Positions 23,799-33,253 of a DNA stretch of 64,000 bases are shown piece by piece. Under the pieces are notes generated by a model. That model was not told the DNA's origin. It saw only the letters and a list, made by a program, of their open reading frames with translations, and did no database searches. Positions within the stretch are counted from its first letter, which is position 1. Every line of letters starts with the position of its first letter. Source of the DNA: Taiwanofungus camphoratus (Eukaryota; Basidiomycota; Agaricomycetes; Polyporales; Taiwanofungaceae); contig CP021222.1 of assembly GCA_003999685.1 (NCBI GenBank), positions 3,224,001-3,288,000 on the forward strand. Reading direction: 5' to 3'. Made by a program: the position numbers and the translations under genes.

Positions 23799-24756
23799 TC
23801 AATTGACACGGTTGGCCCCTAAGTCATGCCTTGCCCTTGTCCACGCCGTTTTGAAAGCCGTACTATAATCTTCCTTGTCTGGTCGTAATAAGTGATGCAG
23901 CCGGGCTGACCGCCATCGATGCTGCAAAATTCCATTGGAAGGTAGTTCTTCACCGATTTCTGGCATCTTGGAACGTAAAAACCTGAGGACCCGGAAGTAT
24001 TGTTCGATTATACATAGCCCATAAACCACATCCTGGGTGGGATATTGTTTGAAGGCGTATTGAGCTTGCTGAATCATTTGGGGCAGCACATGATTGAAGG
24101 TTGGCACCATCTTTCGTAGCCTTGCTTTTTCAGTTCTGACACTGTACCATAGGTAAGGTAACGTTTTGATTTCCACTACAAACAAAGCATGATCTTCCTG
24201 GCCTTCTTCCTGTTGCAACTTCATCGCTACAATAAAATCGGGATAGCGCTTGGTGGACTTATCAGCTGGCAAAGGAGCATCACTGGCTGCTCCACTGCTG
24301 GCAGCACTGATGTTATCTATGGACGGCAGCGGAAGTTCAACTACTTCTTAACCTGCAGCAGCAGCACTGTGCGTAACGCGGTCTGTACAATCAGAATGAA
24401 TATCAAATGATTCTTGGGTAGGATTTTGACATACCAGATTCTCCAACATCTGGGACACCTCGTTCAACTTGATTTCTAAGCTGAGCTTGAGGGTGGACAG
24501 AAATCCAAGCATCTTCTGTCCTCGTTCTTGCGGCATTGAAGTTTAATGCTAGATCACATGAGTGGTAAAACCCGTTCTCATCCTCGCCTTGTAAAGCATC
24601 CTCGCGAAGGGCCTTAAAATGTTTAATGTGATCTTGAAGCGATATTGTCACCGTAGTAGGCCATCGGCTGAAAAAGATTAAGCACTGACATTGCAAAGTG
24701 ACGATAACAAGGAGAAAAGACGCACGATTGGCTGCTCGCCGCCATACTGTTATCAA
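23799..24756 (-). pseudogene. decayed gene with PD-(D/E)XK-like motif
   Basis: Minus-strand frames at 24756..24403, 24536..24348 and 24272..23799 are collinear parts of one protein. The last part contains RYPDFIVAMK followed 20 residues on by LFVVEIKTL. An Asp then E-x-K on a hydrophobic strand is the pattern of PD-(D/E)XK nuclease-like folds; this is inference from motif only. A TAA interrupts the frame just before EVVELPLPSIDN, where the copy at 15703-16110 has CAA, and the reading frame shifts around 24520. It is therefore probably dead. An alternative is an unusual intron spanning the stop. No TIRs or duplication seen around it. Confidence 0.5.
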
Positions 24757-25129
24757 TCTCGGGTCGGCCTAGATCTTGAGCATGCGAGCTTGCCTGATCC
24801 TTTATGAGTTATGAAATCGAGGTGGCCTGGGGAAACAATGGCAGAATGTCATGACTCCATCACTACTCACAAAAGCATCTCGGTTATTGTATCAGTGTCA
24901 GGTGTTAGTGGCCTGGGTGGCTTTGACTTTCCAGCATTGACTAAGAATGGCAACATGAGTGGCTCGAATCATAGAAATAGAAGCACATAAGGCACTGTGG
25001 GCCGTGGCCGCTTCCACTCACGTGATGAGCTGTTCGTATAAAGTAGCCAATGTTGAACATTGAATGAACACTCGCATTGAGCACTAAACGCCGAACTCAA
25101 TTGTCAACATTCGTCTAAGGCTATTCAAC
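24757..25129. other. intergenic, with promoter of family copy 4
   Basis: From about 24980 it is the conserved family promoter (GGCCGCTTCCACTCACGTGA and CAACATTCGTCTAAGGCT). Nothing recognisable to the left. Confidence 0.5.
25018..25025. promoter_or_regulatory. palindromic E-box TCACGTGA upstream of family copy 4
   Basis: 105 bp upstream of the ATG at 25130. Confidence 0.55.
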
Positions 25130-25803
25130 ATGTCTACTCTCACCCGCATTCCAACCAACCTGCCTCCATCGGTGGACTCCCCCGGGACTCAGCGAACACT
25201 CAAATTCCCATTTGTGCCTATCGGGAGAAAAGTCACCCGTGCGGTACACCTGCTGCTCAAATTCATTTGTTCATTGATGTTCATTCATATTAGGATTTCA
25301 TGGGTGTCTTGAATCCCGCACCATTTGACAGTCTGCCTTTAGTTCTCGTGCCGCGTCGCAAACAATCCATGAAGCCACCTGTGATGCATTTTGGCTGGCT
25401 CGTTGAGGCGGACAAGTTGTTGCGCTATGCGAAGGAGCACCAGATACAGGTGTACTACCAGGATATGTGGGGTTCTGATGGGGAAGAATACTTATTTGAT
25501 GATGACGATGACGACGAGGAAGAAGCAAGTGGGCCTCATTTAAACCCGGAGCGTACCATGGAAGAAGCCCTCGGTTTCATGGCGGGGCGACTTGGACTGC
25601 AATTCCCTCCAGGCTCTCTCCGTATTGAGCTACCTCTGCGCGATGATGATTCTCAAATCGTCTCGCTATACACAAATTATACTCTCAAAAATATCCCATC
25701 GGAGGACGCTATCAAAGCCTTCGGAAAGGAGCTAGCAAAGGAAGTCGAGACGGACGAGGTGCCAAGATGGCATATAGACGGTACTGACTGGTGTTGGCAA
25801 TGA
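25130..25803 (+). CDS. acidic two-exon family protein, copy 4
   Basis: Exons 25130..25243 and 25294..25803, 207 aa. Very close to copies 3 and 5, with intact frames and canonical splice sites. The acidic loop is LFDDDDDDEEE. It is followed by a tyrosine-recombinase relic, in the same arrangement as copy 5, so copies 4 and 5 share a larger duplicated unit. Function unknown. Confidence 0.82.
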
Positions 25804-26404
25804 GAGGCGTTAGCCAGTATGTTGCCGTTGTTTCCTCTGTTGCATTCTCATGTATATTAGTATATAAGCACTGAATGGCTTGTGTTGGAATGAACCCAAA
25901 CAACTTTGTGTAGTGTGACGAAATATCTTTTGCTCTTTACTTTATTGTAAACTTCGTAACGGGCCTGAAGCTGGCACTCTGTGTGACCGTGGGGTCGCAA
26001 TCCACCGGCGCTGTAGAAGTGTAATTTCAATTAACCAAGAGTGGCATACATTGGGAGTTCTACGACACTATATAAACCTGTCATCAGGGCCCTAGTGAGT
26101 CGACGAACAGTAATCGAAACATGGGGCCAAAGTCGAACAGCAGTCATTTAGCAAGACTTCTTATGTGTAAATCTATATCTGAGACGTTAAAACGTTGATG
26201 AGCAGATCGAACATTGCTGGCATTACTAAGTAAGTACTTGACATGCATCCTAATCGACTTCTGAGGTTGCGCTCGCACGGGCGCGCGCGTTGTAGCCGGG
26301 TTCGGCGACTGCTGCCCACCAAAAACGTACTAATTATTTTTTAGATCGCTATTCCCTAACGTTCTTTTTTCTGTTGAGACTCAAGATGGAATGAAAAATA
26401 GCCT
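25804..26404. other. duplicated downstream region of family copy 4
   Basis: Matches 31110-31590 downstream of copy 5 (for example CGGGCGCGCG..TTCGGCGACTGCTGCCCACC near 26279 and 31482). No gene. It is part of the copy-4/copy-5 duplication unit. Confidence 0.55.
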
Positions 26405-28330
26405 GCAGCGTCATGCTCACACGCTGCATAGTAGGGTGTGTAAAAGCAAAGGGTGCTTCCGAATGTACGCTTGCCAAGCGTCTGAGGACCAATGACCCAA
26501 AGCCTGTATGAGCTGAGGAGGCGTCCCACGGGCCGCCGCAGCCGTACAGTGGAAGATCGCATTGCTACTTTTCTCACCGACTATATGAGAACGGCGCTAC
26601 TTCATGATTCGAACGGTGGTTCACCTCCTAGCCTCAATGTACTGTCGGGCCCACAGACTGAAGACCCATATCTGAATAACGCTTGCAAGTTCACTCAAAT
26701 GGGATCCAAACAACCAGAACCAGAAAGCAGCTGGATATCGTCCTCCAAGGCTCGAGGAAAACAGTTTTACTAACATTTACTTCAGATGGGTATCACGAGA
26801 AGGTGAGGAAACACACGAGCTTGCCAACTAACATGCCCCTCAGAGATTTCTTCTGCCACAATTAGTCTTCTATCCGCTTGTTTGATGTCAGGTATGATTT
26901 GATCTACTTCTTCCTCAGCCTTCTCGGTCTCTGCTTTCTTCAGCCACAGCAGTAGCTAACTGTTCATCTTTCGCCAGAGCGTTGGATAATCCACCTCGAC
27001 TTAGGATCCGACCATCCGTGCCCAACGACGTCACAAATTCAGAGGTAGGGATTGCCATCGCTATACTGTGAGTCTGTATCGCAGAATGTTCAAGATATGT
27101 TTGATGACCATTCAGTTACAATGACCTACGACAAGAACTATTCTTCCACGGATCAAGTCACCCTTGAAGCATTTCTCTACAACCCACCGTGCCGTATGAA
27201 CATCCAGGGTTGCCAGAACCTGAATCATGTTCAGTACTATCTATGCATACTGCAAACCAGATCCTCAGGTCGTCCAGAAGAACCTCAGCAGACGAATACA
27301 CAGCACGAGCCAGAGTGATCCGAGCCTGAACATGATATTAGCATGAACACCTTAGGTGTTGATATGGGTTTTACCTTCTGGCCACCGCTAATCGCAATAT
27401 GAGATCAAGATGACCTGGTTAGAGTGCTCTACTGATCACGTACCTCAGTGTTAATCCCTTCCTTCGGTTCGATCGCCAGCATCAAGCAGACTCAGATCAC
27501 GCTCAAGGCCGCACTGGACAATGACTAGGCCTATTTCTCAAGATTGACATAGACAACGATCGAAAGAGGTTCCTACAAACCTTTATTGTAACGTTCTTCG
27601 TCATATGCGCTACCGAATAGAATATTTTCCTGTTCATGCTATGCCTAGCAACATCTCATGGGAAAAATCGATGCAGGCGCGTCATGAACCACGCCCGTGG
27701 CGGTACAGAGCCATCAGCTCAGATCCACAGCTCCGGTCGCAAGGGAAACAGCCCGTCGCGCGATCGTGGATAGGTGCGAAATGCATCCACAAGGTCAGGT
27801 CCTGCCCATGTGATCAAGATACGACTGCCGTCAAAGAACGAGTCCGCCTTATGTGCCGGTAGCAAGAAAGTATACTGCCCACAGGTGGCGAGGTGCCGCA
27901 AGGATAAATGCTTGAAGTCGCGTAAGTCGATGGAGTCAGGCCATCCCAATTCGACCAAGCACATTAACACATGGAAGCCCGAGGAGTTGAGATAAGAATA
28001 GCTGTCGTCATGAGCCGATGAGTCGCCCAGCGCCTCAACCACCAAAGTTAAGTCGTTCAGCACAAGCGCTCTCTTCCTCCGGATGGGATTGCTCCGGAGA
28101 CGCCTGCATCCCCGCAGGGTGCGCTGCACTAGTTGGGACGATCGCACCCTTCGCACGTGAGGAAAAAAGGCCTTCAATTCGCTCGCGATATCTGATAGAT
28201 AAGAGTCGACAGAGCGCGGCTCAATGTGCGCCGACATATATACGACATAGAAACTCACTGTGTCTTCTGTCAGTTCCACAGCCAATTCATGCATCTTGCA
28301 AAAATTTAAATGCGTGCCTTTGCCAAGGGC
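26405..28330 (-). pseudogene. tyrosine recombinase relic 1, split by a 1.1-kb insertion
   Basis: Minus strand: 28330..27719 encodes the N-terminal SAM-like and start of the catalytic domain (ELTEDTVSFYVVYMSAHIEP, then LFPLRPELWI before a stop). 27700..27640 and then 26545..26405 carry the C-terminal part, including the H-S-M-R motif (the HxxR catalytic pair) and WSSDAWQAYIRKH with the presumptive nucleophile Tyr. A stop after PELWI and the unrelated sequence at about 26550-27640 make it non-functional. Family knowledge: such recombinases occur in fungal Crypton-like elements and in expanded Agaricomycete families; no element ends are visible here. Confidence 0.65.
26550..27640. other. about 1.1-kb insertion inside tyrosine recombinase relic 1
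   Basis: Relic 2 (31590-32372) lacks this sequence, so it is an insertion in relic 1 or a deletion in relic 2. Left boundary near CAGTGGAAGATCG, right near TATTTTCCTGTTCAT; the ends are only weakly inverted-repeat-like and no target duplication is seen. Short frames inside (26492-26773, 27052-27318) match nothing recognisable. The boundaries are approximate. Confidence 0.45.
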
Positions 28331-28565
28331 TTAACCCAGGGCAATGGGGCGCTCATGGACGAGCTGTTCCATGGACCACACATGCAGGCTGCCGTGGTCG
28401 GCGTGCTGATGGAATCATTGTGGGATTGCCCCCAACGCATCCCGAAGGGGTTCCAAAGGTAGCAATGGGAAGATCTGCTGAACGTCGCCGAATGTTTTCC
28501 GCGATATCAACGCCTGGAATATGCACCCAACGCAGTTGCAGGTGTCGAGATAAATCAGCCACTAC
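28331..28565. other. sequence upstream of recombinase relic 1, up to the junction with the RPN7 fragment
   Basis: No recognised coding content. The junction at about 28560 joins it directly to the RPN7 3' fragment. Confidence 0.4.
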
Positions 28566-28651
28566 TCAAAAATGCGCAATACGAAACAGCGATCCGGCAG
28601 GGTGATATCTTGCGTAATGTGGTACAGAGACTGAGTAAGGTATTATACTGA
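28566..28651 (+). pseudogene. RPN7 3'-end fragment
   Basis: Encodes the last 28 residues of RPN7 with changes (NAQYETAIRQGDI, then QRLSKVLY and stop), followed by the same convergent spacer and a COX16 copy. It is part of an inverted duplicate of 17.5-18.3 kb. It has no start and no upstream exons. Confidence 0.8.
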
Positions 28652-28820
28652 GCGTAGAATGATGGGCTGGTCGATACATAGTTGAGATGTGATTTCTTCT
28701 TGGCGTGCCATCCGGTAAGAGTAGGTGACGTGCTCTGACCATCATATCGGTTCCTGGGTAAGCTACACGAATGGAAGATACAGTGTGACAACTTCAATGT
28801 ACGAGCTTGATGCACACATG

Positions 28821-29279
28821 CTAAGACGAAGCATTTGTTGGCTTGGACGGAGGCTCGGAAGGCAGTACCCCCCACTCGGGGAGGTCTTTTGGTCGTTCTA
28901 TCCGCTTAGGCTCCCAATCGTGCAGCATTGAGTCTCTATAAAGGTTGAGAACACGGGACATTGGATGCGACACAATTGCAACGTATGAAGTACTCTTCCC
29001 TGATGTCAAACTTCTTGCGACTCTTCGCCGGTCCCAGCTCTTGCTTCTTATTCACCTGAGCGACCGAGCGCGAGTACGAGCATCCGTCCAATGTCAGGGG
29101 CATGTCATGGTAATGAGAAAAACGAATCCCGCTCGTACCTGTGATACCTTCGTAAAGTTCTGTAGCCCAAACGTGCCAACGATGATGAAAACGAAGGGCA
29201 CGCCGAAGAGGAGAGGGTATTTTCATAGTGTGTGGTGAATGGGGGAGGTATTCAGAGGATGTGAAGGAAAGGTTGGCAT
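28821..29279 (-). pseudogene. COX16 pseudogene A
   Basis: All three exons are recognisable in inverted orientation (exon 2 VNKKQELGPAKSRKKFDIRE, exon 3 tail to TNASS). Exon 1 has an early in-frame TGA-type disruption around the HRTLRK region and loses about 30 bp encoding QTRYDLQDQ. It cannot make COX16. Confidence 0.8.
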
Positions 29280-29289
29280 CGTGCTCAAG

Positions 29290-29906
29290 GTTTGCGACCA
29301 GGGCACTCCAGCGCTACGACCGCATTTGGAAATGGGACCTGCCGACCAACGCACGGTAGCACATGATACGAGCTGTATACAATCTTGAAGAGTTCAAGCT
29401 CAAGTCCTGTTTCCTGTCCTCTCGTTATCTATCCTGTGCAGACCATTTTGTCCTGCAATATTACGACATCTTCGTAGAGATATACGTCGCTATGCACGAC
29501 CACCTCGGTTGGTAGAACACGATAATCAGTCGTCAATAGCAAGCTTCGGAATGAGACGTTCGTGAGTTTCCTTGGTTATTTGGTCGGAAGATACCAGCCC
29601 ACTTAAGTATTCTGTGATAGTGATCGTAAGTGAACCCCTTTGAGGTGTATTGTTTGCCATACTAGAGAGAATATTGTCTTATAGACACGGAACCAGATTA
29701 GGTAGGGCCTTGAATTCTGTTGGTGCGGAGAGAATTGCCGAGTTCAGAAATGATACATTCAATTTGCAGTTTGGAATATAGCTGCGTTCTAACGCACCTC
29801 TTAAAGCCAGTTGACTTATATTCTTTCGTACAGTGGATTGAACTCCTTCATAAGGGTATGTGAGGGACTTCAAATTCGTGCTGTGTTAGAACACGACCCT
29901 GACTGG
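29290..29906. other. unrecognised sequence between two COX16 relics
   Basis: The first 50 bp are COX16 promoter sequence. The rest has no counterpart elsewhere in the window and no supported gene. It separates two partly overlapping copies of the same ancestral segment. Confidence 0.4.
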
Positions 29907-30053
29907 GCTATACCGTGTCTGCGTAAAGCTCTGTAGCCCAAATGAGGTGCCGACGATGATGACAACGAAGGGCACGCCGAAGAGGAGAGGGTATTTCCGT
30001 AGTGTGCGGTGAATGGGGGAGGTGTACAGAGGATGCGAAGGAAAGGTTGGCAT
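29907..30053 (-). pseudogene. COX16 pseudogene C, exon 1 only
   Basis: Starts MPTFPSHPLYTSPIHRTLRK and stays in frame through the transmembrane segment to FTQTRY, then breaks off into unrelated sequence. It is divergently paired with the family exon-1 relic at 30148, just as COX16 and family copy 2 are. Confidence 0.8.
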
Positions 30054-30147
30054 TCTGTTCAAGGTTTGTGACCAAGGCACTCCGCTGCGACTGTGCCCGC
30101 TGATCGACGTATTCAACGCTCACTGCAGTGCACATCCACCGTTGACC

Positions 30148-30270
30148 ATGACGCGGACGTCTGCTGTCGTTCGCCTTTCGACTACGCTACCTCCATCAGT
30201 AGACTCCCCAGATATTCAGCGAGAACTAAAGTTTCCGTTCGTGCCTGTTCAGAGAAGAATCACTCACACG
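30148..30270 (+). pseudogene. acidic-family exon-1 relic
   Basis: Encodes MTRTSAVVRLSTTLPPSVDS and on to RRITHT with an intact donor (GTATGT). Similarity to copy 2 stops at the end of the intron, where the promoter of copy 5 begins. Exon 2 is missing. Confidence 0.8.
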
Positions 30271-30348
30271 GTATGTCTACTGCTAAATGTGTGTGACTAG
30301 CATTTCATTCATGCAATAGAAGTGCACAAAGCACCTGGCCGCTTCCAC

Positions 30349-30356
30349 TCACGTGA
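30349..30356. promoter_or_regulatory. palindromic E-box TCACGTGA upstream of family copy 5
   Basis: 80 bp upstream of the ATG at 30436. Confidence 0.55.
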
Positions 30357-30435
30357 TGAGTTGTATGTAGCCAATGTCGAACATGAGCACTAAACGCCGA
30401 ACTCAATTGTCAACATTCGTCTAAGGCTATTCAAC

Positions 30436-31109
30436 ATGTCTACTCTCACCTGCGTTCCAACCAAACTGCCTCCATCGGTAGACTCTCCCGAGATCCAGCG
30501 AGCACTCAAATTCCCATTTGTGCCTATCGGGAGAAAAGTCACCCGTGCGGTACGCCTGCTGCTCAAATTCATTTGTTCATTTATGTTCATTCATATTAGG
30601 ATTTCATGGGTGTCTTGAATCCCCCACCATTTGACAGCCTGCCTTTAGTTCTCGTGCCGCATCGCAAACAATCCATGAAGCCACCTATCATGCATTTTGG
30701 CTGGCTCGTTGAGGCGAACAAGTTGTTGCGCTATGCGAAGGAGCACCAGATACAGGTGTACTACCAGGATATGTGGGGTTCTGATGGGGAAGAAGACGTA
30801 TCTGATGATGATGATGACGACGAGGAAGAAGCAAGTGGGCCTCATTTACACCCGAAGCATACAATGAACGATGCCCTCAGTTTTATGGCGGGGCAACTTG
30901 GATTGCAATTCCCTCCGGGCTCTCTCCGTATTGAGCTACCTCTGCGCGATGATGATTCTCGAATCGTCTCGCTATACACCAATTATACTTTCAAAAATAT
31001 CCCGTCGGAAGACGCTATCAAAGCCTTTGGAAAGGAGCTAGCAAAGGAGGTCGAGACGGACGAGGTGCCGCGATGGCATCTAGACGGTATTGATTGGTGT
31101 TGGCAATGA
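30436..31109 (+). CDS. acidic two-exon family protein, copy 5
   Basis: Exons 30436..30549 and 30600..31109, 207 aa. Intact frames and canonical sites. It differs from copy 4 by scattered substitutions (for example NKLLRYAKEH for DKLLRYAKEH, and PKHTMNDALS). Immediately upstream is the exon-1 relic; downstream is recombinase relic 2. Function unknown. Confidence 0.82.
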
Positions 31110-31589
31110 GAGGCGTTAGCCAGTATGTTGCCGTTGTTTCCTCTGTTGCATTCTCATGTATATTAGTATATAAGCATTGAATGGGCTCGTGTTGGAATAA
31201 ACCATCGGCGCTATACAAGTGTAGTTTCAAGAATTAGTTAACCAAGAGTGGCGTATATTTGGAGTTCTACAACACTAAACTTGTCGCCCTGGTGAAGATG
31301 ATGATGATGACGATGAAGTCAATTTACGTGCTTCAGGCACTTAAGGGCCCTGGTGAGTCGACGAACAGTAATCGAAACATGGGGTCAAAGTCGAACAGCA
31401 GTTATTCAGATCGGACATCGCTGGCATTGCTAAGTCAGTACCTAACAAGCATCCTAGTCGACTTCTGAGGTTGCGCTCGCACGGGCGCGCGTGTTGGGTT
31501 CGGCGACTGCTGCCCACCGAAAACGTGCTAATTATTTTTTAGATCGCTATTCTCTAATGTACTTTTTTTGTTGAGACTCAAGATGGAAT
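31110..31589. other. duplicated downstream region of family copy 5
   Basis: Counterpart of 25804-26404, with small deletions and a short ATGATGATG-type run near 31296. No gene. Confidence 0.55.
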
Positions 31590-32372
31590 GAAAAATAGCC
31601 TACAGCGTCATGCTCGCACGCTGAGTAGTAGGGTGCGTAAAAGCACAGAGTGCTTCCGAATGTACGCTTGTCAGGCGTCCGAAGACCAACGACCCAAAGC
31701 CTGTACGAGTTGAGGAGGCATCCCGCGGGCTGCTGCAACCGTAGCACCCCCGAGCGCATGCTATGCCCAGCAACATCTCGCGGGAAGAATCGATGCGGGC
31801 GCGTCATGAACCACGCCCGTGTCGGTACAGAGCCATCAGCTCAGATCCACAGCTCCGGTCGCAAGGGAAACAGCCCGTCGCGCGATCGTGGATAGGTGCG
31901 AAATGCACCCACAACGTCAGGTCCTGCCCGTGTGATCAAGATATGACTGCCGTCAAAGAAGGAGTCCGTCTTATGTGCTGGTAGCAAGAAGGTATACTGC
32001 CCATCCTCACAGGTGGCAAGGTGCCGCAAGGATAAATGCTTGAAGTCGCGTAAGTCGATGGAATACCAATTCTCCCAAGCACATTAACCCATGGAAGCCC
32101 ATGAGGAGTTGAGATAAGAATAGTTGGTCGTCATGAGCCGATGAGTCGCCCAGCGCCTCGGCCACCAAAGTTGAGTCGTCCAGCACAAGCGTTCTCTTCC
32201 TCCGGATGGGATTGCTCCGGAGACGCCTGCATCCCCGCAGGGTGCGCTGCACTAGCTGGGACGATCGCACCCTTCGCACGTGAGGAAAAAAGGCCTTCAA
32301 TTCACTCGCGATATCTGATAGATAAGAGTCGACAGAGTGCGGCTCAATGTGCGCCGACATATATACAACATA
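31590..32372 (-). pseudogene. tyrosine recombinase relic 2
   Basis: Continuous match to relic 1 without the 1.1-kb insertion: SAHIEPHSVDSYLSDIAS, LFPLRPELWI then a stop, FPRDVAGHSMRSG, and a Trp-to-stop change (TGG to TGA) just before QAYIRKH. The N-terminal end is fused at about 32372 to the 3' flank of COX16 pseudogene B. Non-functional. It shares the stop after PELWI with relic 1, so the stop, or an intron not recognised here, predates the duplication. Confidence 0.7.
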
Positions 32373-32416
32373 GACACAGTGTGACAACTTCGACGTACAA
32401 GCTTGATGCACACATG

Positions 32417-32867
32417 CTAGTATGAAGCATTTATCGGCATGGACGGAGGCTCGGAAGGCAGCACTCCCCACTCGGGGAGGCCTTTTGGCCGCTCTGTTAA
32501 GGTTGAGAACACGAGACATTGGATGCGACGCAAGTGCAACATACGAAGTACTCTTCCCTGATGTCAAACTTCTTGCGACTCTTCGCTAGTCCCAGCTCTT
32601 GCTCCTTATTCACCTGAGCGACCGAGTGTGAGTAGGTGCACCCGTCCAATATCAGCGGCATATCATGGTAATGAGAAAGACGAATCACGCCCGTTCCTGT
32701 GATACCTTCTGGTCCTGGAGGTCATACCGTGTCTGCGTAAAGTTCTGTAGCCCAAATGAGGTGCCAGCGATGACAACAACGAAGGGCACGCCGAAAAGGA
32801 GAGGGTATTTTCGTAGTGTGCGGTGAATGGGGGAGGTATTCAGAGGATGCGAAGGAGACGTTGGCAT
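32417..32867 (-). pseudogene. COX16 pseudogene B
   Basis: Exon 1 (MPTSPSHPLNTSPIHRTLRK to QDQKVSQ) is full length, but the intron-1 donor is GA instead of GT (CACAG|GAACGG). The start of exon 3 (about 45 bp encoding LNAAQDEDWEPKRI) is deleted. The best preserved of the three relics, but it should not splice or function. Confidence 0.85.
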
Positions 32868-32968
32868 CCTGTTCAAGGTTTGTGACCAAGGTACTCCGCT
32901 GCGACTGCATTTGGTACCCGCCGATCGACGCACTCAACGCTCATTACAGGGCGCAGTCAACATCGATC

Positions 32969-33091
32969 ATGACGCGAACGTCTGCTGTCGCTTGCCTTCC
33001 GACTACGCTACCTCCATCAGTAGACTCCCCAGATATTCAGCGAGACTTCAAGTTTCCGTTCGTGCCTGTTCAGAGAAGAATCACCCACGCG
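32969..33091 (+). pseudogene. acidic-family exon-1 relic
   Basis: MTRTSAVACLPTTLPPSVDS to RRITHA, donor intact, exon 2 absent. The ATG is 101 bp from that of COX16 pseudogene B, matching the spacing at the source locus (17460/17563). The promoter of copy 6 begins right after the intron remnant. Confidence 0.8.
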
Positions 33092-33162
33092 GTATGTCTA
33101 CTGCTAAATGTGTGTGACTAGCATTTCATTCATGCAACAGAAAAGCACCTGGCCGCTTCCAC

Positions 33163-33170
33163 TCACGTGA
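33163..33170. promoter_or_regulatory. palindromic E-box TCACGTGA upstream of family copy 6
   Basis: 84 bp upstream of the ATG at 33254. Confidence 0.55.
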
Positions 33171-33253
33171 TGAGTTGTACGTAGCCAATGTCGAACGAAC
33201 ATGAGCACTAAACGCCGAACTCAATTGTCAACATTCGTCTAAGGCTATTCAAC

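Noticed and set aside
27719-28294. 191-aa frame as an intact gene
   Set aside because: It is only the front part of a tyrosine recombinase; the stop after PELWI and the insertion interrupt the catalytic domain.
28821-32867. Additional functional COX16 genes
   Set aside because: Each has a frame break, missing exon or dead splice site; only 17563-18058 is intact.
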